Made by a program: the position numbers and the translations under genes. Below are positions 53,300 through 61,605 of a stretch of DNA of 64,000 nt, piece by piece (position 1 is the first letter of the stretch; every line of letters starts with the position of its first letter). Below the pieces are notes generated by a model that was given only the letters and a program-made list of their open reading frames with translations, did not search any database and was not told the DNA's origin. The stretch is from Paenibacillus_E sp042676385 (GTDB lineage: Bacteria; Bacillota; Bacilli; Paenibacillales; NBRC-103111), in assembly GCF_042676385.1 (NCBI RefSeq), contig NZ_JBHTHA010000002.1, forward strand, positions 1,362,567 to 1,426,566, given 5' to 3'.

Positions 53300-53336
53300 G
53301 TTGTTTTCACAACATAACTTTGGGAGGTAACTTGAA

Positions 53337-54425
53337 ATGACGAAACGACTGTACAATTTTAACCCCGGACCTGCTGCTTTGCCGATGGAAGTACTGGAGC
53401 AGGCGCAAGAACAATTCGTAGACTATCAAGGGAAGGGCATTTCGCTTATGGAAATGTCTCACCGGAGCCAGGTCGTTGAAGAACTGAATCAAGAGACTCA
53501 GCAGTTGTTGCTGGGACTGTTAGGTATTTCTGACGGGTACGAAGTGTTATTCATGGGGGGTGGAGCCAGCACGCAATTCGCCCTTCTGCCGTTGAACTTT
53601 TTACCCGCGAATCAGGCCGCGAACTATGTCTTGACGGGAAGCTTCGCCGAAAAAGCCTATAAGGAAGCCACCTTTGTGGGGAACACCTTGGTGGCCGCAA
53701 GCTCTAAGGAGCAGCACTGGAGAAACATTCCCGAGTTTACGGAAGCTGATCTCGCACCCGATTCCGCCTACGTGCATATGACGCTGAACAACACAATTGA
53801 AGGCTCACGATACAAGGACATCCCCCATGTGGGAAGGACGCCGCTTGTGGCGGATATGACTAGCGATATGCTGAGCAGGAAGCTTGATATAGGTCGATTT
53901 GCTATGATTTACGCCGGAGCTCAAAAAAATCTTGGACCCGCCGGCGTCACTGTTGTTATCATCCGTAAAGATTGGCTGGAGCAAGGCTCCAAGCAAATTC
54001 CTGAAATTTTACGATACAAGACGTTCGCTCAAAATAAATCACTATATAATACGCCGCCGGTTCATTCGATTTATATGATGAATCTCGTGCTGAAATGGAC
54101 CGAGAAACATGGCGGTGTAGATCATCTAGAGCAGCAAAACGCCGCTAAAGCCAAGCTGATTTATGATGTGATCGATGCAAGCGAGGGATATTATAGGGGA
54201 CTTATCGACGTGAAGGATCGTTCGGATATGAATATCACCTGGAGGATGGCGGACGAGGAGACGGAACGAAGATTTGTAAAGGAGTCGGAGCTGGGGGGCT
54301 TTGAAGGACTGGCCGGACATCGAAGTGTTGGCGGGCTTCGCGCCTCTGCCTATAATGCGGTACCTGTAGAAGCTTGTCAGGCACTTGCCGAATTTATGAA
54401 GGATTTTGCAAGAAAGAACGGTTAA
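53337..54425 (+). CDS. serC: Phosphoserine aminotransferase
   Basis: Predicted 362-residue PLP enzyme of serine biosynthesis: 3-phosphohydroxypyruvate plus glutamate gives phosphoserine plus 2-oxoglutarate. It starts KRLYNFNPGPAALP, the SerC hallmark; GGGASTQFALLPLNFL lies at 74-89 and the PLP-binding Lys197 in YAGAQKNLGPAGVT. C-terminal GFEGLAGHRSVGGLRASAYNA is the usual end. GGGAGG precedes the ATG. It is a single gene with a T-box leader and a terminator. No serA or serB gene is adjacent. Confidence 0.96.
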   Translation: MTKRLYNFNPGPAALPMEVLEQAQEQFVDYQGKGISLMEMSHRSQVVEELNQETQQLLLGLLGISDGYEVLFMGGGASTQFALLPLNFLPANQAANYVLTGSFAEKAYKEATFVGNTLVAASSKEQHWRNIPEFTEADLAPDSAYVHMTLNNTIEGSRYKDIPHVGRTPLVADMTSDMLSRKLDIGRFAMIYAGAQKNLGPAGVTVVIIRKDWLEQGSKQIPEILRYKTFAQNKSLYNTPPVHSIYMMNLVLKWTEKHGGVDHLEQQNAAKAKLIYDVIDASEGYYRGLIDVKDRSDMNITWRMADEETERRFVKESELGGFEGLAGHRSVGGLRASAYNAVPVEACQALAEFMKDFARKNG

Positions 54426-54450
54426 ATCAAGGATTTCAATACACATGAAT

Positions 54451-54488
54451 GGCTGCATCCTGGGCAACTTGCTCATGGGCAGCTTTTT
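54451..54488 (+). terminator. Terminator after serC
   Basis: GCTGC ... GCAGC stem with internal pairing (GGCTGCATCC / ATGGGCAGC) followed by TTTTTTA. It lies 26 bases after the stop codon. Confidence 0.6.
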
Positions 54489-54491
54489 TAT

Positions 54492-54519
54492 TTGACATTC
54501 TCCTGAGTTCAATTAAAAT
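54492..54519 (+). promoter_or_regulatory. Promoter of the regulator-exporter operon, with direct repeats
   Basis: TTGACA (54492-54497), 16 bases, TAAAAT (54514-54519). AATTAAAAT occurs twice in tandem (54511-54519 and 54522-54530) over the -10 box, a possible autoregulatory site. Confidence 0.55.
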
Positions 54520-54554
54520 AGAATTAAAATCAGTTCGATTGGAGACGAACAACT

Positions 54555-55472
54555 ATGAGTTATGAAATTGAGATTGATTACAGTCCTGCCTATGAATTAG
54601 TCATCAGTTTGTTTGCCTATGCGAAGAAAAATGCCGTAAAAGGCATCGCCTTAGGTTCAGATTGGAAAAAATCTGTAAAAAGCAGCTTATCCGCCTCTCT
54701 GTCTCATGAACTGAACAATGCCCCCATCGAACAATTCACAGGCCTAGATTTATTAATCGGTTCTTGTCCGGACAAAACGACAACGCGTTCATTTCTGGAT
54801 TGGCTGGAAGCCCTACAACCTCCTGAAATGATGAATTTGCTTGCCAGGCATGTAGAATCTCTGCCTGCAACTATTTTGGATCAAAAAAAACAGGCCGTCC
54901 ATTTGCTCCGTCAGTGGGATACTGAATATTTCTCCAAACTTGACCCCATCATCTTGGAAAATTTAAAGCAGGATGCCGAAACCAAGCAATCATGGGTATC
55001 TGCGATGAGTCCGGAGGCGTTGTTCGAAGAAGCAACGAACGGTATTCACCAACTCCCTGCGCCCGATTTGCAGGTCATTCGTCTGATTCCTCAGTACCAT
55101 CTGCATCCAACCAACTCATCCAACCATTACAAGCACATGATCGTCTGTTTCTATGCTTGCGACGCTGCGCCAGCCCGTTCGGTACTGCCTCACCCTGCAC
55201 TTCAGCGATTACTGAACAGCTTGGCTGATCCCAACCGGTTATCGATGCTCAGATTTATGAGCATGCAGGCAAGAAGCTTTACAGAGCTTGTTCAATTCAG
55301 CGGCTTGGCCAAAAGCACTGTCCACCATCATCTTGTCGCACTACGAGCATCCGGTCTCATCCGGGTAACAGCAGAAGGAACGAGTCATGTCACCTACTCC
55401 CTTAGGGAGGAAACGGTGAACCAAGTGACAGCGAAATTAAATGACTATTTGCAATGGGAGGGGGGACGATGA
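54555..55472 (+). CDS. ArsR-type winged-helix regulator with long N-terminal domain
   Basis: Predicted 305-residue regulator. The last 85 residues are an ArsR-like winged helix: LQRLLNSLADPNRLSMLRFM, then SFTELVQFSGLAKSTVHHHLVALRASGLIRV. The first 215 residues (MSYEIEIDYSPAYELVISLF onward, mostly helical) have no motif I can name; they resemble the variable ligand-sensing part of larger ArsR relatives. The Cys residues needed for arsenic or metal sensing are not in the helix positions where they are usual. The stop overlaps the MFS start (ATGA), so the two genes are co-translated; it probably represses its own operon until the exporter's substrate binds. Confidence 0.82.
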   Translation: MSYEIEIDYSPAYELVISLFAYAKKNAVKGIALGSDWKKSVKSSLSASLSHELNNAPIEQFTGLDLLIGSCPDKTTTRSFLDWLEALQPPEMMNLLARHVESLPATILDQKKQAVHLLRQWDTEYFSKLDPIILENLKQDAETKQSWVSAMSPEALFEEATNGIHQLPAPDLQVIRLIPQYHLHPTNSSNHYKHMIVCFYACDAAPARSVLPHPALQRLLNSLADPNRLSMLRFMSMQARSFTELVQFSGLAKSTVHHHLVALRASGLIRVTAEGTSHVTYSLREETVNQVTAKLNDYLQWEGGR

Positions 55473-56707
55473 AAAACAAGGCCTTTTGGAAGTTGTTTGC
55501 CGCTCAAACCGTAAGTGCATTCGGCGATTGCTTCGGCCTGTTCGCGCTGCAGTGGTACGTCTTTACAACTACAGGTTCCCTGGTCATTATGGGAACACTG
55601 GCGATGACGGCAGGAATTACCGAATTGCTTGTACGCTTTGCCGGAGCACCATTGATAGATCGGTTAAATCGGTTACGATTCATGGCGCAACTAGATTTCG
55701 TACGATTTTCAGCGACTGGCGCTACGGTCGTTCTATGTGCCTTGGGCACGGCTCCTCTGTGGATGTTATTCACGATGGCGATTATTAATGCAATTGCCTC
55801 CGCCCTTTTTCAACCGGCCAGTATGGCTGTTCTTCCTTCTTATATCCCCAAACAATCGCTTGTCCGCGGCTATTCCCTTATGGACTCCACGCAATATGCG
55901 GCCGTCATTCTTGGTCCAGCTTTAGCCGGCGTTGTGATTTCAACTTTAGGCGCTGCTACGGCAATGGCAATCGATGCTTTTAGCTTTGCTTTCTCAGCCA
56001 TATGCATACTTCTGGTGCCTGCACAAACTTCCACACGCCTAGTTTCCGTTCCGTCGTCGGGAATGTATTACCGGGAGCTTTGGGATGGTCTTGCCTTTTT
56101 CAAAAAAGCGCCTGCCCTTCTAGGCATCATGTGCTGTGTCGCGCTTAAAAACATGTGCTCGGTTGCCGTAGGCGGCATGATGATCCCTTTTGCCCTACAG
56201 AATCTTCATGCAAACGCTTCACAAATTGGACTTCTGAGTTCAGCCATGGCAGCCGGGCTTTGTCTCGGCTCTATACTCGTTTCTTTCGTCAATCATCTAA
56301 AAAGACGCCGTATCCCCATGCTTGGCAGCATCTTTGCTCAAGGGCTTCTTTATATGATGCTTAGCGGCACGCATTCCTTCTCGTTAGCCATTGGATTTAT
56401 CGTCATGCTTGGGGCCTGCGGACCCTTTTTCGGCACCTTCAGTTCATCGCTTTATGCGCAACTGGTTCCCGATGAATTCCGGGGGCGTGTGATGTCTGCC
56501 CGACTCATGGTTGGCGGCGCTTTGCAACCGGCCGGGAGTTATATGGGAGGAGCCTTGGCAAGCGCATATGGATTACCGCTCCTTTTCTCTATAGCAGGCG
56601 CAATCCCTCTATTCACCGCAGTGGTGGCTTATTTGGCTCCATTCATGAAAGGAATTGACGGGGAACTGGAACCAATAAATGTCGAACAAAAGGGAATCGG
56701 CGCTTAA
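55469..56707 (+). CDS. MFS exporter
   Basis: Predicted 412-residue major facilitator with 12 membrane segments. The loop after TM2 reads RFAGAPLIDRLNRLRFM, in place of the standard GxLaDRxGRR motif, and the central and C-terminal halves (GLSSAMAAGLCLGSILVSF, PDEFRGRVMSARLMVGGALQP) resemble the MFS_3 macrolide/enterobactin-efflux group. The ATG at 55469 has a run of Gs (GGGAGGGG) just upstream. It is the second gene of the ArsR operon, so a drug or toxic-metabolite exporter controlled by its partner is likely. Substrate unknown. Confidence 0.82.
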   Translation: MKNKAFWKLFAAQTVSAFGDCFGLFALQWYVFTTTGSLVIMGTLAMTAGITELLVRFAGAPLIDRLNRLRFMAQLDFVRFSATGATVVLCALGTAPLWMLFTMAIINAIASALFQPASMAVLPSYIPKQSLVRGYSLMDSTQYAAVILGPALAGVVISTLGAATAMAIDAFSFAFSAICILLVPAQTSTRLVSVPSSGMYYRELWDGLAFFKKAPALLGIMCCVALKNMCSVAVGGMMIPFALQNLHANASQIGLLSSAMAAGLCLGSILVSFVNHLKRRRIPMLGSIFAQGLLYMMLSGTHSFSLAIGFIVMLGACGPFFGTFSSSLYAQLVPDEFRGRVMSARLMVGGALQPAGSYMGGALASAYGLPLLFSIAGAIPLFTAVVAYLAPFMKGIDGELEPINVEQKGIGA

Positions 56708-56728
56708 ACTTTCACATTACCTTCTTTT

Positions 56729-56758
56729 TTGACAAATGGGATTTGCTGCTTTTACAAT
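56729..56758 (+). promoter_or_regulatory. Promoter of the YdeI-like gene
   Basis: TTGACA (56729-56734), 18 bases, TACAAT (56753-56758). An in-frame TTG inside the -35 box could be misread as a start codon. Confidence 0.6.
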
Positions 56759-56794
56759 GAATCATATACAAATGAAGCGAAACGAGGGAATTCA

Positions 56795-57469
56795 GTGAGT
56801 AACGAACTAGTCAAAAAGCTGCGCTTAGCCGGCTGCAAGAAGGCGCTGATTATGAATGCTCCGGAAGGATATTTGGAGAAATTGGATCCGCTGCCTGAGG
56901 GCGTTGTGCTTTCTGAACAAAAGGCGGGCACCCATACCTACGACTTCGTACAAGTATTTGTCCACAACATTGCCGAAGTCCAGAGTCTGGCTCCGCTGGC
57001 GATTCAAGCTGTCACCCCCGAAGGGCTGCTTTGGATCAATTACCCCAAAGGAACGAGCAAAATCAAAACGGACATTAACCGGGATTCCGGTTGGCAGACA
57101 GTAACCGACCTGCAATTTGAGGGCGTATCTCTCGTCTCCATTGATGAAACCTGGTCGGCGATGCGGTTTCGCCCAATCGGGTTAGTGAAATCGCCGCGCA
57201 GCGAACGTTTGGCGAAACGAGCGGAAACTGCGGAGAAATCACAAGCGGCTGCTGCTGATAAAACCGTCATCGTACCGGACGATTTAGCCGCGGCATTCAG
57301 CGAGAATGCTGAAGCGCATGCTTTTTATGAAACGCTGTCCTATACGAACCGCAAAGAATACGTCCGCTGGATTACAGACGCTAAACGCGAAGAAACCCGC
57401 ACCGGGCGCGTAGAGAAGACGATAGACAAGCTGTCCAGGGGGATTAAGAACCCGATGATCAAAGAGTAA
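56795..57469 (+). CDS. YdeI/OmpD-associated-like protein
   Basis: Predicted 224-residue soluble protein. The last 60 residues (VPDDLAAAFSENAEAHAFYE, SYTNRKEYVRWITDAKREET, RVEKTIDKLSRG) match the bacteriocin-protection/YdeI-OmpD-associated (OmdA) helical domain. The first 130 residues (NELVKKLRLAGCKKALIMNA and WINYPKGTSKIKTDINRDSG) resemble the DUF3052 half seen fused or adjacent in such proteins. Function poorly known. The GTG at 56795 is chosen because GAGGG lies six bases upstream and the longer frame starts within the -35 box. A single gene with its own promoter. Confidence 0.78.
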   Translation: MSNELVKKLRLAGCKKALIMNAPEGYLEKLDPLPEGVVLSEQKAGTHTYDFVQVFVHNIAEVQSLAPLAIQAVTPEGLLWINYPKGTSKIKTDINRDSGWQTVTDLQFEGVSLVSIDETWSAMRFRPIGLVKSPRSERLAKRAETAEKSQAAAADKTVIVPDDLAAAFSENAEAHAFYETLSYTNRKEYVRWITDAKREETRTGRVEKTIDKLSRGIKNPMIKE

Positions 57470-57477
57470 ATAAAAAT

Positions 57478-57662
57478 GGACCTGAGACTATTGACTACGT
57501 CTCAGGTCCGTTCACCATTTCAGCCGTTTCTGCGCTCTCAACTCGTCGGCGCTACAACGCGCGCCCAGGATTCGCGCGCTGTAAGAATGAAAAACATCGC
57601 AATTGTTGCGACTTCGCATATCCCCCGCGTCTGCAAGGATGGAAAACATCATTGCAGACGCG
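57478..57662. repeat. Hairpin cluster with a tandem repeat between converging genes
   Basis: In 185 bases lie a perfect 11-bp inverted repeat GGACCTGAGAC/GTCTCAGGTCC (57478-57509), CGCGCGC arms (57558-57579), TCGCAA-TTG-TTGCGA (57597-57611) and an 11-bp repeat CGCGTCTGCAA/TTGCAGACGCG (57626-57662). CTGTAAGAATGAAAAACATC (57579-57598) recurs as CTGCAAGGATGGAAAACATC (57631-57650), 52 bases on. The gap 57470-57804 holds no convincing gene. Confidence 0.6.
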
Positions 57663-57731
57663 CTCAGCGCACCATCAACACGCTTTTCTTCTCAAGGGCT
57701 CAGGTAACATGATACTTTCTATTAAATTAAT

Positions 57732-57774
57732 AAAGTCCCGATGAGAGGCATGACTGCCAAACTCTCGGGACTTT
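57732..57774 (-). terminator. Terminator of the pdh operon (bidirectional)
   Basis: AAAGTCCCGATGAG pairs with CTCTCGGGACTTT around a loop; TTTTTTT follows on the plus strand and TTTATTAATTT on the minus strand. It lies about 30 bases beyond the last pdh gene. Confidence 0.8.
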
Positions 57775-57804
57775 TTTTCCTAAATAGAACTGCTTCAAAT
57801 GAGA

Positions 57805-59220
57805 TTATTTGCCGAGCTGATGAATCGGGTGACCCAGCGCGCCTTCGGCAGCATCCATAACCATTTCGGTTAATGTAGGATGTGCGTGAATCGTAAGCGC
57901 GATGTCTTCCAAATTAGCCGCCATCTCGATCGCAAGCGCAAGCTCTCCGATCAAGTTGGATGCTTCCGGACCTACGACTTGACCGCCAAGCAGTTGGCCT
58001 GTTTCTTTGTCGCCGACCAGCTTCACGAAGCCTTGACCAGCATTCAAAGAGTTCGCGCGCCCGTTAGCCGCGTAAGGGAATTTACCGATCGTTACATTAT
58101 AACCTTGCGCCTTGGCTTCGGTTTCATTCAAGCCGACGCTGGCGATTTCCGGATCAGAGAACACAACCGCCGGCATTGCTTTATAATCAACTACACTTGG
58201 TAGTCCGGCAATCGCTTCTGCAGCCACTTTTGCCTCATAAGAAGCTTTGTGCGCAAGAGCAAGACCAGGAACGATATCACCGATCGCGAAAATATGCGGG
58301 ATGCTCGTTCTGCCCTGGTTGTCGACCTCGATCAATCCGCGGTCAGTCAGCTTCATGTTGATCAGGTCAAGACCAAGCTCGCCGTCTGTGTTTGGACGAC
58401 GGCCTACTGTCACCAAAACATACTCGGCTGTTACTTGTTTCTCTTCACCTTTCACCGTGAAGGTTACAGTCACGTCATTCTCGTTCTTCGTGCTGGATTG
58501 CGCCAACGCTTCAGTGTGAACCTCTACGCCGATTTTTTCCAGATTGCGTGCCACCAGTTTCGTCATTTCTTTCTCGAATCCTGGCAGTACATGGTCAGAT
58601 CCCTCAAGCACAGTTACTTTCGTACCGAACTTCGCGAACGTTTGACCTAATTCAATGCCGATATAACCGCCGCCAATTACGACCATGCTTTTCGGAATTT
58701 CAGGCAAGTTCAGCGCTTCGGTGGAAGAAATAATTCTTCCGCCATAAGGGAATGCCTTCAGTTCGATCGGACGGGAACCCGTCGCAATGATACAATGCTG
58801 GAAGCGGTAGCGAGGCGCTTCTTGATCGTTGAACACACGGGCTTCGTGCTCATTGATGAACATCACTTCGCCTTGGAACGTTTGGATCTTGTTACCTTTA
58901 AGAAGCGCGCTAACACCGCCTGTTTGTTTTTTCACGATGCTATTTTTCCACTCTTGCACTTTCGCGAAGTCGACCTTCACGTTCTCTACGGAAATCCCCA
59001 TGCTGTCCGCATGCTGTGCGTGTTCGTAGGTATGTGCTGCGGAAATCAATGCTTTGGACGGGATACAGCCGCGGTTCAAGCACACGCCGCCCCATTCGGA
59101 TTTATCGACGATCAAGACGCTTTTACCCAGTTGAGAGGCGCGGATGGCGGCCACATAGCCGCCAGGACCTGCACCGATCACCAGCACGTCAATATCTAAA
59201 GAAGCATCTCCTACTACCAT
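57805..59220 (-). CDS. pdhD: Dihydrolipoyl dehydrogenase, E3 of pyruvate dehydrogenase
   Basis: Predicted 471-residue FAD flavoprotein that reoxidises the E2 lipoyl group and passes electrons to NAD+. FAD fold VLVIGAGPGGYVAA at 13-26, redox disulfide Cys47/Cys52 in GGVCLNRGCIPSK, NAD fold VVIGGGYIGIELG, and the C-terminal His-Glu pair in IHAHPTLTEMV. The ATG at 59220 has GGAGG nine bases upstream; an in-frame start at 59241 would lie inside the E2 gene. It is the last gene of pdhABCD, four bases after the E2 gene. Confidence 0.95.
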   Translation of the reverse strand: MVVGDASLDIDVLVIGAGPGGYVAAIRASQLGKSVLIVDKSEWGGVCLNRGCIPSKALISAAHTYEHAQHADSMGISVENVKVDFAKVQEWKNSIVKKQTGGVSALLKGNKIQTFQGEVMFINEHEARVFNDQEAPRYRFQHCIIATGSRPIELKAFPYGGRIISSTEALNLPEIPKSMVVIGGGYIGIELGQTFAKFGTKVTVLEGSDHVLPGFEKEMTKLVARNLEKIGVEVHTEALAQSSTKNENDVTVTFTVKGEEKQVTAEYVLVTVGRRPNTDGELGLDLINMKLTDRGLIEVDNQGRTSIPHIFAIGDIVPGLALAHKASYEAKVAAEAIAGLPSVVDYKAMPAVVFSDPEIASVGLNETEAKAQGYNVTIGKFPYAANGRANSLNAGQGFVKLVGDKETGQLLGGQVVGPEASNLIGELALAIEMAANLEDIALTIHAHPTLTEMVMDAAEGALGHPIHQLGK

Positions 59221-59224
59221 GCTG

Positions 59225-60544
59225 TTACACCTCCAAGACAAGAAGCTCTGGATCAGCCAGAAGCTGCTTAATGTAGTTCAAGAAGCTTTGCGCTGTCGCT
59301 CCGTCCACAATGCGGTGGTCAAAGCTCAAGGAAAGTGCCATAACGGAAGCCGCAACGATTTGACCGTTTTTCACGACAGGCTTCTCGGTGATGCGTCCTG
59401 CCCCCAGAATCGCAACTTCAGGGAAGTTGATGACCGGAGTAAAGAACATACCGCCTACGGAACCAATGTTAGTAATAGAGATCGTGCCGCCCTTCATTTC
59501 GTTAGGGGACAATTTACCTTCGCGACCGCGAACGGCAAGGTCCTTGATGGAGGAAGCGATCGACCATACGTTTTTGCGGTCGGCGTCATGGATAACAGGA
59601 ACGAGCAAGCCGTTGTCCGTATCTGTCGCGATACCAATGTTATAGTACTTTTTGTAGACGATCTCTTGTTTCTCTTCGTCGATCATCGCGTTCATGACCG
59701 GGAATTGACGGCAAGCTGCTACCAATGCTTTTACGATGAACGGCAGGTACGTGAGTTTCACGCCTTTTTTCTCGGCGAGAGGCTTTGTGCGCTCACGTAG
59801 AGCGACAAGAGCCGTTACGTCGATTTCGTCCATCAATGTCACGTGCGGAGCTGTGTACACGGATTTGACCATCGCGTTCGCGATCACTTTGCGGATTCCT
59901 TTGAACGGAATCCGTTCTTCGACGCGATCGCCCACGACAACCTGCTGCGAAGCCACTGATGACGGTGCCGCCACTCCAGCCGCCTCGGTTGCTGCGGCTG
60001 GCGCTGCTGCCGGAGCTGCGCTCGCGCCAGCTCCGTTAAAGCCGAGCACGTCCTCGCGTGTCACGCGGCCGTGCTTGCCTGTCGGCGTCACCTCTGCGAG
60101 GTTGACGCCTTGCTCTCTTGCGAGCTTGCGCACGCTAGGCGTCGCAAGCACTTCACGCACTGCGCCGTTGCTAGGCGCAGCCACTGCTACAGCAGCTGCC
60201 ACAGGCGCTGCTGCCGGAGCCGGTGCTGCCGCTACTGCTGCTGGCGCAGGAGCCGCAGCATGGCTGCCGCTGTCATGGTGAATCGATTCTGCAGGCAGTT
60301 CGCCTGTTACTTCTATCGTCATGACCAGCTCGCCAACATTGCAAATCTGGCCTTCCTTGACTTTCACTTCAACGATTTTACCTTCAACCGGACAAGGAAC
60401 TTCAACGACCGCTTTATCGTTCTGAACTTCCATCAAAATGGATTCATCTGTAACGGTATCGCCCGCTTTGACAAGCAGTTTTACGATCTCGCCTTCATGT
60501 ATGCCTTCACCAAGCTCTGGGAACTTGTACTGGAACAATGCCAC
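59225..60544 (-). CDS. pdhC: Dihydrolipoamide acetyltransferase, E2 of pyruvate dehydrogenase
   Basis: Predicted 439-residue core enzyme that transfers the acetyl group to CoA. One lipoyl domain (about 1-78) with lipoylated Lys44 in EVQNDKAVVEV, an Ala/Pro linker, the E1/E3-binding domain at about 132-168 (ATPSVRKLAREQGVNLAEV, TGKHGRVTREDVL), a second Ala-rich linker, and the catalytic domain with His410 and Asp414 in DHRIVDG. The GTG at 60544 has AAGGAGG eight bases upstream; an ATG six bases earlier is too close to that site. Second to last gene of the operon. Confidence 0.95.
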   Translation of the reverse strand: MALFQYKFPELGEGIHEGEIVKLLVKAGDTVTDESILMEVQNDKAVVEVPCPVEGKIVEVKVKEGQICNVGELVMTIEVTGELPAESIHHDSGSHAAAPAPAAVAAAPAPAAAPVAAAVAVAAPSNGAVREVLATPSVRKLAREQGVNLAEVTPTGKHGRVTREDVLGFNGAGASAAPAAAPAAATEAAGVAAPSSVASQQVVVGDRVEERIPFKGIRKVIANAMVKSVYTAPHVTLMDEIDVTALVALRERTKPLAEKKGVKLTYLPFIVKALVAACRQFPVMNAMIDEEKQEIVYKKYYNIGIATDTDNGLLVPVIHDADRKNVWSIASSIKDLAVRGREGKLSPNEMKGGTISITNIGSVGGMFFTPVINFPEVAILGAGRITEKPVVKNGQIVAASVMALSLSFDHRIVDGATAQSFLNYIKQLLADPELLVLEV

Positions 60545-60569
60545 GTTCATAACCTCCTTTTACCGACAA

Positions 60570-61550
60570 TTAAAATTCGAGTACTTGTTTAATGCCTGCA
60601 ATAACGCTTGCCGGACTTGGCAACCAAGCGTCTTCGATTTGCGCGAACGGATAAACGGTATCCGGCGGAGCAACGCGAAGTACCGGAGCTTCCAGATGCA
60701 AAATTGCTTTTTCATTGATTTGCGCAATTACCTCTGCGGCAACGCCGGACGTTTTTTGCGCTTCTTGCACGATGATCGCACGGTTTGTTTTCTTAATGGA
60801 TGCTACGATCGTGTCGATATCGAGCGGCAGCAGGGTGCGAAGATCGATAACTTCAGCTTTTACGCCTTGTGTTTTCTCGATTTCCTCAGCCGCTTTAACG
60901 GAAGTATGCACCATAGCGCCGTAAGTAATAATGGTTACGTCCGAACCTTCGCGAACCACATTCGCTTTACCAAGTTCAATTGTATATTCGCCTTCCGGCA
61001 CTTCAGCGCGGAAAGCGCGGTATAAATTCAAATGCTCCATGAAAAAGACAGGGTCATTATCGCGAATCGCGGAAATGAGCAAACCTTTTGCATCGTATGG
61101 GTTGGAAGGAACAACAACCTTGATGCCCGGGGTTTGCACGAGCAAACCTTCAAGCGCGTCCGTATGCAGCTCAGCCGCTTTCACACCGCCGCCAAATGGC
61201 GTACGGAATACGATTGGCGAGTTGTAACGACCGCCGGAACGATAACGCATGCGAGCAGCTTGTACGCAAATTTGATCGAGAGCTTCGTAAATAAAGCCTA
61301 CGAATTGAATTTCAGCAATCGGACGGAAGCCTTGTACACCAAGACCTACGGCCAATCCGCCAATAGCGGACTCAGCGAGAGGCGTATCGAATACGCGCTC
61401 TTCGCCGAATTCTTTTTGCAAACCTTCCGTCGCACGGAAAACGCCGCCCACATGGCCTACGTCCTCCCCGAACAAAATTACGTTAGGATCTCTTTCCAGT
61501 TCGACGCGCATCGCGTCTTTTATCGCTTGAATCATCGTCATTTGTGCCAT
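60570..61550 (-). CDS. pdhB: Pyruvate dehydrogenase E1 component, beta subunit
   Basis: Predicted 326-residue beta subunit, the usual length. Family motifs: DPNVILFGEDVGHVGGVFRA, FDTPLAESAIGGLAVG, and near the end LDIDTIVASIKKTNRAIIVQ. It forms the TPP-binding heterotetramer with the alpha subunit. The ATG at 61550 follows GGAGG by 11 bases; a longer frame from 61667 would overlap the alpha gene and is rejected. It lies 55 bases after pdhA. Confidence 0.95.
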   Translation of the reverse strand: MAQMTMIQAIKDAMRVELERDPNVILFGEDVGHVGGVFRATEGLQKEFGEERVFDTPLAESAIGGLAVGLGVQGFRPIAEIQFVGFIYEALDQICVQAARMRYRSGGRYNSPIVFRTPFGGGVKAAELHTDALEGLLVQTPGIKVVVPSNPYDAKGLLISAIRDNDPVFFMEHLNLYRAFRAEVPEGEYTIELGKANVVREGSDVTIITYGAMVHTSVKAAEEIEKTQGVKAEVIDLRTLLPLDIDTIVASIKKTNRAIIVQEAQKTSGVAAEVIAQINEKAILHLEAPVLRVAPPDTVYPFAQIEDAWLPSPASVIAGIKQVLEF

Positions 61551-61605
61551 GACAGTCTGTGCCTCCCATAAGTTTTCGCAAGAAAAACTGGATTCGTGAA
61601 ATAGC

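Noticed and set aside
57476..57712. 78-codon open frame between the YdeI-like gene and the pdh operon
   Set aside because: It runs through four inverted repeats and two tandem units, and has no ribosome site.
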